DNA of 39,748 nucleotides. It comes from Flammeovirgaceae bacterium UBA5008 (GTDB lineage Bacteria > Bacteroidota > Bacteroidia > Cytophagales > Cyclobacteriaceae). Of this stretch, positions 32,141-39,748 are shown piece after piece. Under the pieces are notes generated by a model. It saw nothing but the letters and a program-made list of their open reading frames with translations, did no database searches and had not been told where the DNA came from. Position 1 is the first letter of the stretch; every line of letters begins with the position of its first letter. The translations under genes were made by a program, and so were the position numbers. Location: positions 44,626 through 84,373 of the forward strand of contig DGYK01000043.1 in NCBI GenBank assembly GCA_002398365.1, written 5' to 3'.

Positions 32141-33265
32141 CTATTTAAGAACCACGATCATTTGGTTAATGGTTTCTTCTTTACCATTCCTTACAAACTT
32201 TACCACACAAATGTAATTACCTATTTCTAGTTTACTGAAATCAAAATTCGCTTGGGTTGATAAAGCTGGCTGGGCATAATTTTGAAATGATTTCCACGTC
32301 CTTATCTCTTTGCCCCAGCGATCCAATAAGTAAACTTCGTTCTCCGGGAAAGAATCGATGCCATCGATAAACAGCACATCGTTTTTCTCGTCATTATCAG
32401 GTGTTATTAATTTATGTACGATGACTGAGATATTATCTGATTTGGCCAATCCGAAGGTTTTCGCCTTTGCTGTCACGTTTTGAGTGCTGCTGAAGAATGT
32501 GTTGTTCACAATCCCTCCCAGATTAGTCTGTACACCGGATGAGTTTGATTCTAATACAAGCGCATCTCCGTCTCCTGTAAAGAAGTTACTGGTTCCATTA
32601 CTGCTTAATGAAATAGGATTTAGACCGCTCAAGGTTCCCGAAGTGCCAGCTGTTAACTCCCAAAAATGGTCTGTAAAAATTTCTTTGATGCTTCCGGTAA
32701 CAGGTGCAAAGCCCGGATTTGTAGTTACTATTTCCATACCCACCCCTGCCGCAGCATCTGCATCATTAATGGTTAATTGTGCCGGATAATATCCATTATT
32801 ATTTCCGATTGGAAAGGTATGAGCCGCGGCTGAAAGCATAAAAATACGGCCATTGACATACGAATCATCATTGCCCACCAGTGCGGTTGTGCCTTGATAA
32901 CCCAATCTGCCGGGAAATGCCGGAGCTTTATCCACAAATAATTTTCCCTTCGTAAAGATGAGTTCATTCTTCACCAACCATTCACCTACTATACCAAATG
33001 TAGCGTTGCTGTTGATAGTTATCCCACCAACTGGTAAAGGGCGCAAGGTGCCATTTACTAAGCCCTGAGCAGCAGTTCCTGTAGCTGCTAAAACCAATTT
33101 CAGATTGGTTAAGTCCGTTTTTAGACTCTGGTTTTCAATTCTAGAAGTTGTAGTCAACGTAGTTCCGGTAGCCGCTACCACATCGGTTCCGGCTGAAATT
33201 ATCAGTTGCGAAATACCTGCCAAAGGTATCAGGGTTACAGCCATGAATAGGATCATTCTCTTCAT
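32141..33265 (-). CDS. Secreted protein with T9SS type B (CHU_C) sorting domain
   Basis: A 374-aa protein with a signal peptide (MKRMILFMAVTLIPLAGIS). Its long middle part, rich in Thr, Gly and Asn and low in charge, reads like beta-rich adhesin sequence (AATGTTLTTTSRIENQSLK). The last ~85 residues carry the gliding-motility-associated C-terminal signal LITPDNDEKNDVLFIDGIDSF with EVYLLDRWGKEI, the hallmark of the CHU_C type B sorting domain. It should be exported by the type IX system and held at the surface, probably through the PorP/SprF partner encoded 6 bp downstream. The 201-bp gap to the preceding giant gene shows no clear terminator or consensus promoter. Confidence 0.87.
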   Translation of the reverse strand: MKRMILFMAVTLIPLAGISQLIISAGTDVVAATGTTLTTTSRIENQSLKTDLTNLKLVLAATGTAAQGLVNGTLRPLPVGGITINSNATFGIVGEWLVKNELIFTKGKLFVDKAPAFPGRLGYQGTTALVGNDDSYVNGRIFMLSAAAHTFPIGNNNGYYPAQLTINDADAAAGVGMEIVTTNPGFAPVTGSIKEIFTDHFWELTAGTSGTLSGLNPISLSSNGTSNFFTGDGDALVLESNSSGVQTNLGGIVNNTFFSSTQNVTAKAKTFGLAKSDNISVIVHKLITPDNDEKNDVLFIDGIDSFPENEVYLLDRWGKEIRTWKSFQNYAQPALSTQANFDFSKLEIGNYICVVKFVRNGKEETINQMIVVLK

Positions 33266-33466
33266 AATTCACCTGTTTTTTGCGATTAAGCTGGCCCATG
33301 CCAGATTTTAACGCATTTTTCCTTTTATATCTCTTCCGAACATCTAAAGTAATCTCCTTAAAGGGAATTGCCTACTTTTTGTCCGTTTTTAAAAGTCTTT
33401 CATCACACCAGTTGTCGGGCGACTAATTGCTAAGCATATAACCGCCTGACTACCCTGGACAAAACA

Positions 33467-36400
33467 CTACTTTTTCTCTTCCTTTTTAGGCAAAGCCGCA
33501 TCTATGGTTAAGCCCAAAGCCGCTTTGATCTTCTCAATTTCTGATTTCAAAGAAGCCAATTCGTTTTCGCTGGTAGCCGCTTTGTTCAGGCTGGCCTCCA
33601 GAAGAGCAATCTTTTTCTTGTTTTCCTCTTCTTTGGCTTTCAGTTCGTCAATTACTTTCTTTTGTTCCTCTACCAATTTTACCAACTCTTGGGTAGCTGA
33701 GATATTGAGTGTAAACAAGCGATCGTAATCCACAATGCGGAAGTCGTTCACTTCTTTTCCAAATACGAAAACCTTTTCGCACTTCTCTGTCCAATTACCA
33801 ACGGTGAATGTGTTACCATCTACACTGGCTACAACACTTGGTTTTTCACCACCTGTGCTCGAAATGAGTTTTACTTTATCGCCCACTGCCAGGTTATGAG
33901 CCTTAATCATGGTTACACGTAGCGTTTGTTTTGCTTGATCAAACTCTGTATGATCAGCCATCGCATAAACATTGGGGATAAAGTTGGTTTGCTTGGTCAC
34001 TGCCTGTGGGTATACTGCTTCTACTTCTTGTGCAATGAGACCTTTTATTAATTGATTTCCAGCATTCAGGCTATCTCTCATTTTGTAGTCTGTGACCTTT
34101 ATTTTCATGATCTGCGATAGGTCATTCTTCGAATCACTCACTCCAATTTTTCGTTTTATACGCTCATCAGAAGTTACATAAAATCCACCACCAAAGCCTG
34201 ACGCCTGACTCAGGAAGCCGCCAAATGCACGCACTGAAATAGTCGGATTTTGGTTTTCGTTTACACTAAGGCCTCCACCATTGCCAGTGTTAAAGAAGGT
34301 TGTGGTAATAGAAGTGGCTGCACCACCTGAAACATCTAATGGGTAAGCAGGGGCGGCTGTGCCAATGCCTACCCGCCCATTTTCATCAATTCTCATACTT
34401 TCAACTACAGTAGCATTGGCATTGGCTGTGCTTGGTCCAAGTGCTCTCACAAAGCTGATCTGATTTGGAGTCCCACTGCAATCCGCGAAGTTGATGGCAG
34501 TTCCACCTATTGTACCATTCGTATTTGTGAATTTCCAAACATTGTCGCTAGCATTTCTATATAAATTAGTACCCACATAGCCTATCCCGCAAACAGAGGA
34601 GCCAGCACTAAGCCAAGCATTGACCCTAATACCATTTGCTGCACCGGTTACATCTAGTAGTGCACCGGGTGTGGTAGTGCCAATGCCCACATTGCCTCCA
34701 GGTGATATTGAAAATGCATTCACACTGCCCGTCATATCTTGGATAATGTATTCACCCGTATTACCAGTTACCATAGCCCACTTTCGAGCAGTAGCATCGG
34801 TTTTTTCCAGGATATACCCAGTATTTCCAGTGCCAGATAAGTGAACAATTCTTCCACCAAAACCATTTGGACTGCTTGTACCTATACCTACGTTTACTGC
34901 ATCAGCACCAGTGCCACCAAGTATTAACGTATTGCTTGCAGCTACTTTGGCGTTGTAACCAATGGCGGTAGCTTTAGTAAGTCCTGGAGTAGTTACATCA
35001 GCGCCACTACCAATGGCCGTGTTGTTGGATCCAGTTGTATTCGTTAATAATGAGGAATAGCCCAGCGCTACGTTGTTGGCACCGGTGGTATTTCCTGCTA
35101 GTGAAGACCTTCCAACAGCTGTGTTTTGCGCACCTGTTGTAGATACACCCAGTGCACTTACACCCACAGCTGTGTTCTCAGCGGCTGTATTTTGAAAAAG
35201 TGCATTAAAGCCTAATGCGGTGTTTTCAATGGATGTGGAGTTGGTAAAGAGAGCGCCCATACCATAGGCAGTATTTCTGCTGCCTGTTGTGGAGTTACCG
35301 GCCTGAGAACCAAAGAATGTGTTTTGTGCCGTTATATCTACACGCCCTGCCTTTAAATTATTCACTCTAAAGCTCAGTGGGATGTTATCTGTAGTACCGA
35401 TGAAATTAGTGCCATCAACGGTACCAGATGTTCCAGTTAATCCCCAGCCGCCACCACCAGCATTTTGCCATGTAGCCAAACCTGTTGCGTCAGACGTAAG
35501 CACTTTCCCCACACCCGGTGTTCCACCCGTAATTTTTATCTGACCTGCTACTTCTAAAGCAGAACCAGGAGAAGCTGTGCCAATACCTACGTTGCCAGTA
35601 GCACCTTGAACAAATATTCCATTTCCAAAATCGGATTGTAAGCGTAAACTTCCTCCATCATTACGCACCGTCATGGTGTTAATTCCTCCGTCAACAGAAC
35701 GAGCGCTTGAATTTTTGAAGATAATACCATGTAATCCTTGATCAGTAACTAATCGTGAAGCGGCATAGGCGTTTGTTCCTGTGTTATTATTGGTAAATGC
35801 TACCGCTAACGGGCCATCTACATCTTCGCGCACTTCCAGTCTGGTAAATGGTGTGGTCGTGCCAATACCTACATTTACCGCATCAGCACCTGTACCTCCC
35901 AAAATCAACGAGTTACTCGCGCCTACTTTGGCATTTCTACCAATGGCTACTGCATTGATTAGGCCCGGTGAATTAACATCGGCAAAATTACCAATCGCAA
36001 TATTGCCTGTACCCGTTGAGTTTGTCTGGAGAGCTCCAGTACCTAATGCCACGTTGCCGGAGCCAGTCGTGTTGGCCATAAAGGCATTCGTACCTATAGC
36101 TACGTTTTGTGTACCAGTGGTCGATTGTCCTGCGATGTACCCGAAGAATACATTCGAATTCAGCGGATCAATCAATCCTGAAGTATTATTATTTGTTTTG
36201 AATCGCAAAGCCGTATTGTCAGTCGTTCCAATGAAATCGGTGCTCGAATTAGTTCCGGCATTTCCGGCCAAACTCCAACCACTACCCCCACTCGAAATAT
36301 TGATGCCATTCCAAAACAGATTTCCACCCACGTTGTAAAGCCTGTCTGTGGTAGTACTTGGCGCTGTAATTGGATTCAAATACGTAGCACCATTCACTTG

Positions 36401-39400
36401 GAATGTTTCGATCGGGTTGTCTACCTGAATACCCACACCGGTTGGCCGAACGTTGAAGCGCATATCCGGAGATGATGTCACCCCTGCTGCGGCTCCTGCG
36501 GGGAAAGTGTACATTCCTAATTTTCCATTTCCTAATAGTATCGCACTATTTGCAGTTGTACCTCTGTTAATAAAATTAGACCCATCAAAATAAATTCCAT
36601 GCGTCAAAATATCATCACCTCCGGCTTCGAGAAATCCAAAAGTTGGGCCAATTTGAAGAGGGGTCAGTGGGTTTGTAGTTCCAATACCAACATTACCGGC
36701 ATTGGTAATGCTTAAACGGCTAACTGTTTGGGTGTAAAAATCCAGACCAAACTGATTTCCGCCTGGATTTCTTTTGGAAGAAATCCCTTCGCTAGAGCCA
36801 AATCCGAAAGTAAGCCCGTTTGTAATAGTTCCGGTAGCCGCATCGCCATTATCAATATTCATTCCGCCTTGCACCGAAAGTTTTTGAGCGGGAGAGGTTG
36901 TGCCGATACCTACGTTGCCACCAGAGCTCATTGTGATAGTTGGAGTAAATGTGGTGTATCCTGCATCAAAGTTTCCAAATTGCATTTCCTGACCATTAAG
37001 CGAGCCCATGGCAGCCAAAGTTGGAGCTGGGTGGGCTAAAACAATGGTACTATTCGATCCATCGGTAAAGAGAGATGAGATTTTTTGAGAGCCAACTCCA
37101 CCACTCACTTCCAAACGGGCAAGATCATAAATGCCGGTTCCCATACTCACATTACCTGTAGGGCTTATGCGCAATGCATCCGCATTATTTGTTTTAAACA
37201 ATAATGCCTTTGCATCAGTGGTTCCAATAAAATTGATGGGGCCACCATCGGTACCAGTATTGCCTGTTAAACCCCAGCCGCTCGAAGCGTTACTCCATGT
37301 TGGCACTGCACCGGGCCCACCACTTGTTAAAACTTGGCCGGCAGTTCCAAATGTTACGGCACTCACTCCATCATAAATACCGATGGCACCATTTCCATTT
37401 AATGTTAATGGAGGAAATGTTAATCCTGATGTTTTAACAAACTTCAATGTTCCATCTGTATCTGATACAATGCGCCAATTTTGACCACCGCCTGTATTGG
37501 TTACATCGATCATTGAAGTTGTGCCAGAAATTGTTAATGGAGCGGTAGGCGATGTTGTGCCGATACCGACATTACCTGTCGCATCGATTGTCATCCGATC
37601 TGTGTTGCTGGTAATGAATGTGAGTGCATTGCCGTTGGTGGTTCCTAATTTGTTCCCTACGGTAGTTGCATTTCCGGATAAGCCCCAGCCACTGCTGGCT
37701 GCCCAACTGAGGTTACCAGCACCATCGTTTGTCAAAACTGTATTGGCTGCGCCTTGGGATGCAGGGAAAGAAGTAGTGATGTTATTAATCTTAGTAATGT
37801 TACCCGTAGCATCTACCACAAATTGTCCGGTTGAACCGGTTGTTAATGTACTCGTTGTTGATACTGCCTGAGCTCCGAAAGTCGGATTGATTTTCGCACC
37901 ATTAATATTTGCGCTACCATTAATGTCTGCATCGACAATAGTTCCATCCGTAATTTCAGATGACGTAACTGCAGAAAGAGTTGACAATGTTCCTAAGCCC
38001 AACGCAGTCCTGGCTGTCGGTGCTGTAGTAGCTCCGGTACCACCATTCGCAATCGCTAAAGTTCCAGAGGAAATATTGTTCGCATTCAAATTGGTTAATG
38101 CAGAACCATTGCCATTTGGAACCAAATAGTCTGTGCCTGCTGTAGCTGCACTAATTATTGATCCATCGGATTTTACAAGACCATTAATGGCTGTTACTGT
38201 TGGATCGGTTTCTGTTCCGGTAGGAAGGTTAGTCAATTGCGAACCATCTACCGCAGGCAATTTTCCGGTAGCATCCAATTGAACGATTTTATTCGCTGTA
38301 GTTCCCACGTCAATTCGAGCCGTAGGGACTGTGCCCGATGCCAAGTTGCTGGCATTTAAATTAGTTAATGCCGAACCATTTCCATTTGGTGCCAAATAAT
38401 CGGTGCCCGCTGTAGCCGCACTAATGGTAGTACCATTGGATTTTACTAATCCGTTAATGGCCGTTACGGTTGGATCTGTCTCTGTGGTAATGGCTGTAAT
38501 GTTACCCGCTCCTAATACAGATGCTCCGTTAATCGTTTTTATGTTCGTGCCACTGACGAGTGGAGCCTGATAATCGGTACCAGCTGTGGCCGCGCTAATT
38601 GTTGTGCCATTCGATTTTACTAGACCATTGATTGCTTTTACTGTTGGGTCAGTCTCTGTTCCGGCAGGAAGATTGGTTAACTGTGAACCATCTACTGCTG
38701 GAAGTTTTCCGGTGCCATCTAATTGAACAATTTTATTGGCAGTGGTTCCTACGTCCACAGAAAGTGTTCCGCTTGTGGTGATAGGACCGCCTGTTAAGCC
38801 AGTGCCTGCACCCACACTTGTCACAGTACCTGATCCGCCCGATGGAACCCATGTTAAATTTCCGGAACCATCGTTGGTTAAGGAACCGGATGCATTGGCC
38901 GGCCATGTTGATCCATTGATTTTAGAAACGGTAGTCGTTATTGCTGTGGTGCCACTTCCTGTAATATCTCCTGATAAAGTGATGTTTTGATTGGTAGTCA
39001 GGTAATCTGTTCCGGGAACTGCCGCACTAATTGTAGTACCATTACTTTTTACTAACCCATTAATTGCTTTTACGGCTGGGTCGGCTTCGGTTGCTACATA
39101 ATCTGTTCCTGGCGTAGCGGCTGTAATTGTTGTGCCATTGCTTTTTACCAATCCGTTAATCGCCTGTACAGTTGGATCCGTTTCGGCCGCTGTTGGAAGG
39201 TTCGTTAATTGTGAACCATCAACTGCCGGTAGTTTTCCGGTGGCATCTAATTGAACAATTTTATTTGCGGTGGTTCCAACATCGATTCGTGCGGTTGGCA
39301 CAGTGCCCGATGCCAGATTGCTGGCGTTTAAATTTGTTAAGGCAGAACCGTTGCCATTCGGAGCTAAATAATCAGTGCCTGCCGTAGCGGCACTTATTGT

Positions 39401-39748
39401 TGTGCCGTTGGATTTAACTAATCCGTTAATAGCTGTCACGGTTGGATCGGTTTCTGTGGTAACCGCTGTGATGTTACCTGCACCTAAAACGGATGCTCCA
39501 TTAATCGTTTTTATGTTCGTGCCACTGACGAGTGGAGCTTGATAATCGGTGCCAGCTGTTGCCGCACTAATCGTTGTACCATTTGATTTTACCAAACCAT
39601 TAATTGCTTTCACAATTGGATCGGTTTCCGTTCCTGCGGGAAGATTGGTTAATTGTGAACCATCTACTGCAGGAAGTTTTCCGGTGCCATCCAACTGAAC
39701 AATTTTATTTGCGGTGGTTCCCACATCAATTCGAGCCGTAGGGACTGT
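33467..39748 (-). CDS. Giant repetitive tail-fiber-like protein with S74 chaperone domain (5' partial)
   Basis: The frame is open to the window edge, so at least 2093 residues are present and the N-terminus is missing. In order from the N-terminal side: repeats of GLVKSNGTTISAATAGTDY and related units; then many GNVGIGTTSP-type units; and two blocks of YadA-head-like repeats (GSGNVALGTGALQTN at about 35920-36130 and a second at about 34910-35310). Last is a C-terminal peptidase_S74 intramolecular chaperone with the conserved TSDERIKRKIG (Ser codon at 34169-34171) and GLIAQEVEAVYP, ending in a coiled coil and KKEEKK. S74 domains trimerise fibers and then cut themselves off. No T9SS sorting signal is seen at the C-terminus. 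Neighbouring genes suggest a cell-surface fiber rather than a phage. Confidence 0.85.
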   Translation of the reverse strand, partial: TVPTARIDVGTTANKIVQLDGTGKLPAVDGSQLTNLPAGTETDPIVKAINGLVKSNGTTISAATAGTDYQAPLVSGTNIKTINGASVLGAGNITAVTTETDPTVTAINGLVKSNGTTISAATAGTDYLAPNGNGSALTNLNASNLASGTVPTARIDVGTTANKIVQLDATGKLPAVDGSQLTNLPTAAETDPTVQAINGLVKSNGTTITAATPGTDYVATEADPAVKAINGLVKSNGTTISAAVPGTDYLTTNQNITLSGDITGSGTTAITTTVSKINGSTWPANASGSLTNDGSGNLTWVPSGGSGTVTSVGAGTGLTGGPITTSGTLSVDVGTTANKIVQLDGTGKLPAVDGSQLTNLPAGTETDPTVKAINGLVKSNGTTISAATAGTDYQAPLVSGTNIKTINGASVLGAGNITAITTETDPTVTAINGLVKSNGTTISAATAGTDYLAPNGNGSALTNLNASNLASGTVPTARIDVGTTANKIVQLDATGKLPAVDGSQLTNLPTGTETDPTVTAINGLVKSDGSIISAATAGTDYLVPNGNGSALTNLNANNISSGTLAIANGGTGATTAPTARTALGLGTLSTLSAVTSSEITDGTIVDADINGSANINGAKINPTFGAQAVSTTSTLTTGSTGQFVVDATGNITKINNITTSFPASQGAANTVLTNDGAGNLSWAASSGWGLSGNATTVGNKLGTTNGNALTFITSNTDRMTIDATGNVGIGTTSPTAPLTISGTTSMIDVTNTGGGQNWRIVSDTDGTLKFVKTSGLTFPPLTLNGNGAIGIYDGVSAVTFGTAGQVLTSGGPGAVPTWSNASSGWGLTGNTGTDGGPINFIGTTDAKALLFKTNNADALRISPTGNVSMGTGIYDLARLEVSGGVGSQKISSLFTDGSNSTIVLAHPAPTLAAMGSLNGQEMQFGNFDAGYTTFTPTITMSSGGNVGIGTTSPAQKLSVQGGMNIDNGDAATGTITNGLTFGFGSSEGISSKRNPGGNQFGLDFYTQTVSRLSITNAGNVGIGTTNPLTPLQIGPTFGFLEAGGDDILTHGIYFDGSNFINRGTTANSAILLGNGKLGMYTFPAGAAAGVTSSPDMRFNVRPTGVGIQVDNPIETFQVNGATYLNPITAPSTTTDRLYNVGGNLFWNGINISSGGSGWSLAGNAGTNSSTDFIGTTDNTALRFKTNNNTSGLIDPLNSNVFFGYIAGQSTTGTQNVAIGTNAFMANTTGSGNVALGTGALQTNSTGTGNIAIGNFADVNSPGLINAVAIGRNAKVGASNSLILGGTGADAVNVGIGTTTPFTRLEVREDVDGPLAVAFTNNNTGTNAYAASRLVTDQGLHGIIFKNSSARSVDGGINTMTVRNDGGSLRLQSDFGNGIFVQGATGNVGIGTASPGSALEVAGQIKITGGTPGVGKVLTSDATGLATWQNAGGGGWGLTGTSGTVDGTNFIGTTDNIPLSFRVNNLKAGRVDITAQNTFFGSQAGNSTTGSRNTAYGMGALFTNSTSIENTALGFNALFQNTAAENTAVGVSALGVSTTGAQNTAVGRSSLAGNTTGANNVALGYSSLLTNTTGSNNTAIGSGADVTTPGLTKATAIGYNAKVAASNTLILGGTGADAVNVGIGTSSPNGFGGRIVHLSGTGNTGYILEKTDATARKWAMVTGNTGEYIIQDMTGSVNAFSISPGGNVGIGTTTPGALLDVTGAANGIRVNAWLSAGSSVCGIGYVGTNLYRNASDNVWKFTNTNGTIGGTAINFADCSGTPNQISFVRALGPSTANANATVVESMRIDENGRVGIGTAAPAYPLDVSGGAATSITTTFFNTGNGGGLSVNENQNPTISVRAFGGFLSQASGFGGGFYVTSDERIKRKIGVSDSKNDLSQIMKIKVTDYKMRDSLNAGNQLIKGLIAQEVEAVYPQAVTKQTNFIPNVYAMADHTEFDQAKQTLRVTMIKAHNLAVGDKVKLISSTGGEKPSVVASVDGNTFTVGNWTEKCEKVFVFGKEVNDFRIVDYDRLFTLNISATQELVKLVEEQKKVIDELKAKEEENKKKIALLEASLNKAATSENELASLKSEIEKIKAALGLTIDAALPKKEEKK
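38161..39748. repeat. Tandem direct duplication, period 972 bp, inside the fiber gene
   Basis: Sequence at 38161-38776 recurs at 39133-39748 with an offset of 972 bp (324 codons) and high identity. One stretch is TTATGTTCGTGCCACTGACG, near 38540 and again at +972. The 324-codon unit includes shorter repeats of about 20 residues. The second copy runs past the window edge, so the number of units is unknown. Confidence 0.85.

Noticed and set aside
33266..33466. Terminator and promoter search in the gap between the sorting-domain gene and the fiber gene
   Set aside because: No GC-rich hairpin with a U-run and no convincing TTTG/TAnnTTTG pair were found on the minus strand.
35781..36338. 185-aa plus-strand frame opposite the fiber gene
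   Set aside because: It is a shadow of the repetitive Gly/Thr/Asn-rich fiber sequence, which produces long antisense frames rich in Pro, Val and Ala.
38161..39748. CRISPR-like reading of the regular repeats
   Set aside because: Repeats are in-frame protein repeats of variable length with no unique spacers of constant size and no cas genes.
33467..39748. Prophage remnant
   Set aside because: Only the S74/tail-fiber domain is phage-like; no integrase, capsid, terminase or lysis gene was found, and the neighbours are T9SS-related.

Overview
This window looks like a chromosomal segment of a Bacteroidota bacterium, most likely order Cytophagales. The evidence is a type IX secretion (T9SS) gene pair (PorU, PorV), a PorP/SprF protein beside a type B (CHU_C) sorting-domain protein, Bacteroidota-type promoters (TTTG about 19-21 nt upstream of TAnnTTTG), and frequent GTG/TTG starts without strong Shine-Dalgarno motifs. 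No tRNA, rRNA, IS element, CRISPR array or prophage module was seen. All calls come from reading the sequence; no database search was run.

Layout. 1-5906 (+): T9SS sortase PorU, its partner PorV, and a catalytically degenerate M16 peptidase homologue. 5903-7820 (-): a probable lipoprotein (DUF6503-like) behind an arginase/formimidoylglutamase-family gene with its own promoter and a palindromic operator candidate. 7969-9264 (-): solitary nqrF with its own promoter and terminator. 9348-13502 (-): a methionine/homocysteine operon metY-metX-hom. It is read from a strong promoter through a SAM-I riboswitch and then a 39-codon reading frame whose last 13 residues include ten cysteines. This is the most striking element of the window. 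13554-16562 (-): fabG, a DinB-like gene and a soluble TPR histidine kinase. 16821-18212 (+): dihydrolipoyl dehydrogenase. 18334-21335 (+): ECF sigma factor with anti-sigma factor, a membrane protein with a kinase phospho-acceptor domain but no ATPase domain, and a peroxiredoxin-like protein.

21346-23343 (-): HAD hydrolase, Uma2 nuclease-like protein and an esterase. Divergent from these, 23417-29078 (+) is an amidoligase cluster: second esterase, ATP-grasp ligase, GCS2/YbdK carboxylate-amine ligase, class I glutamine amidotransferase, a second ATP-grasp protein, and a degenerate thiamine-pyrophosphokinase-like protein. It plausibly builds and releases an unknown peptide-like metabolite. 29070-30965: prmC (-) and ribD (+). 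30980-39748 (-): PorP/SprF-like protein with a very basic tail, a T9SS type B sorting-domain protein, and a giant repetitive S74-chaperone 'tail-fiber' protein truncated by the window edge.

How the parts work together. MetX acetylates homoserine made by Hom, and MetY sulfhydrylates it to homocysteine. The riboswitch senses the end product (SAM). The cysteine-run leader could sense cysteine supply, which would give the operon two inputs. The T9SS genes at the left edge are the kind of machinery that would export the sorting-domain protein at the right edge.
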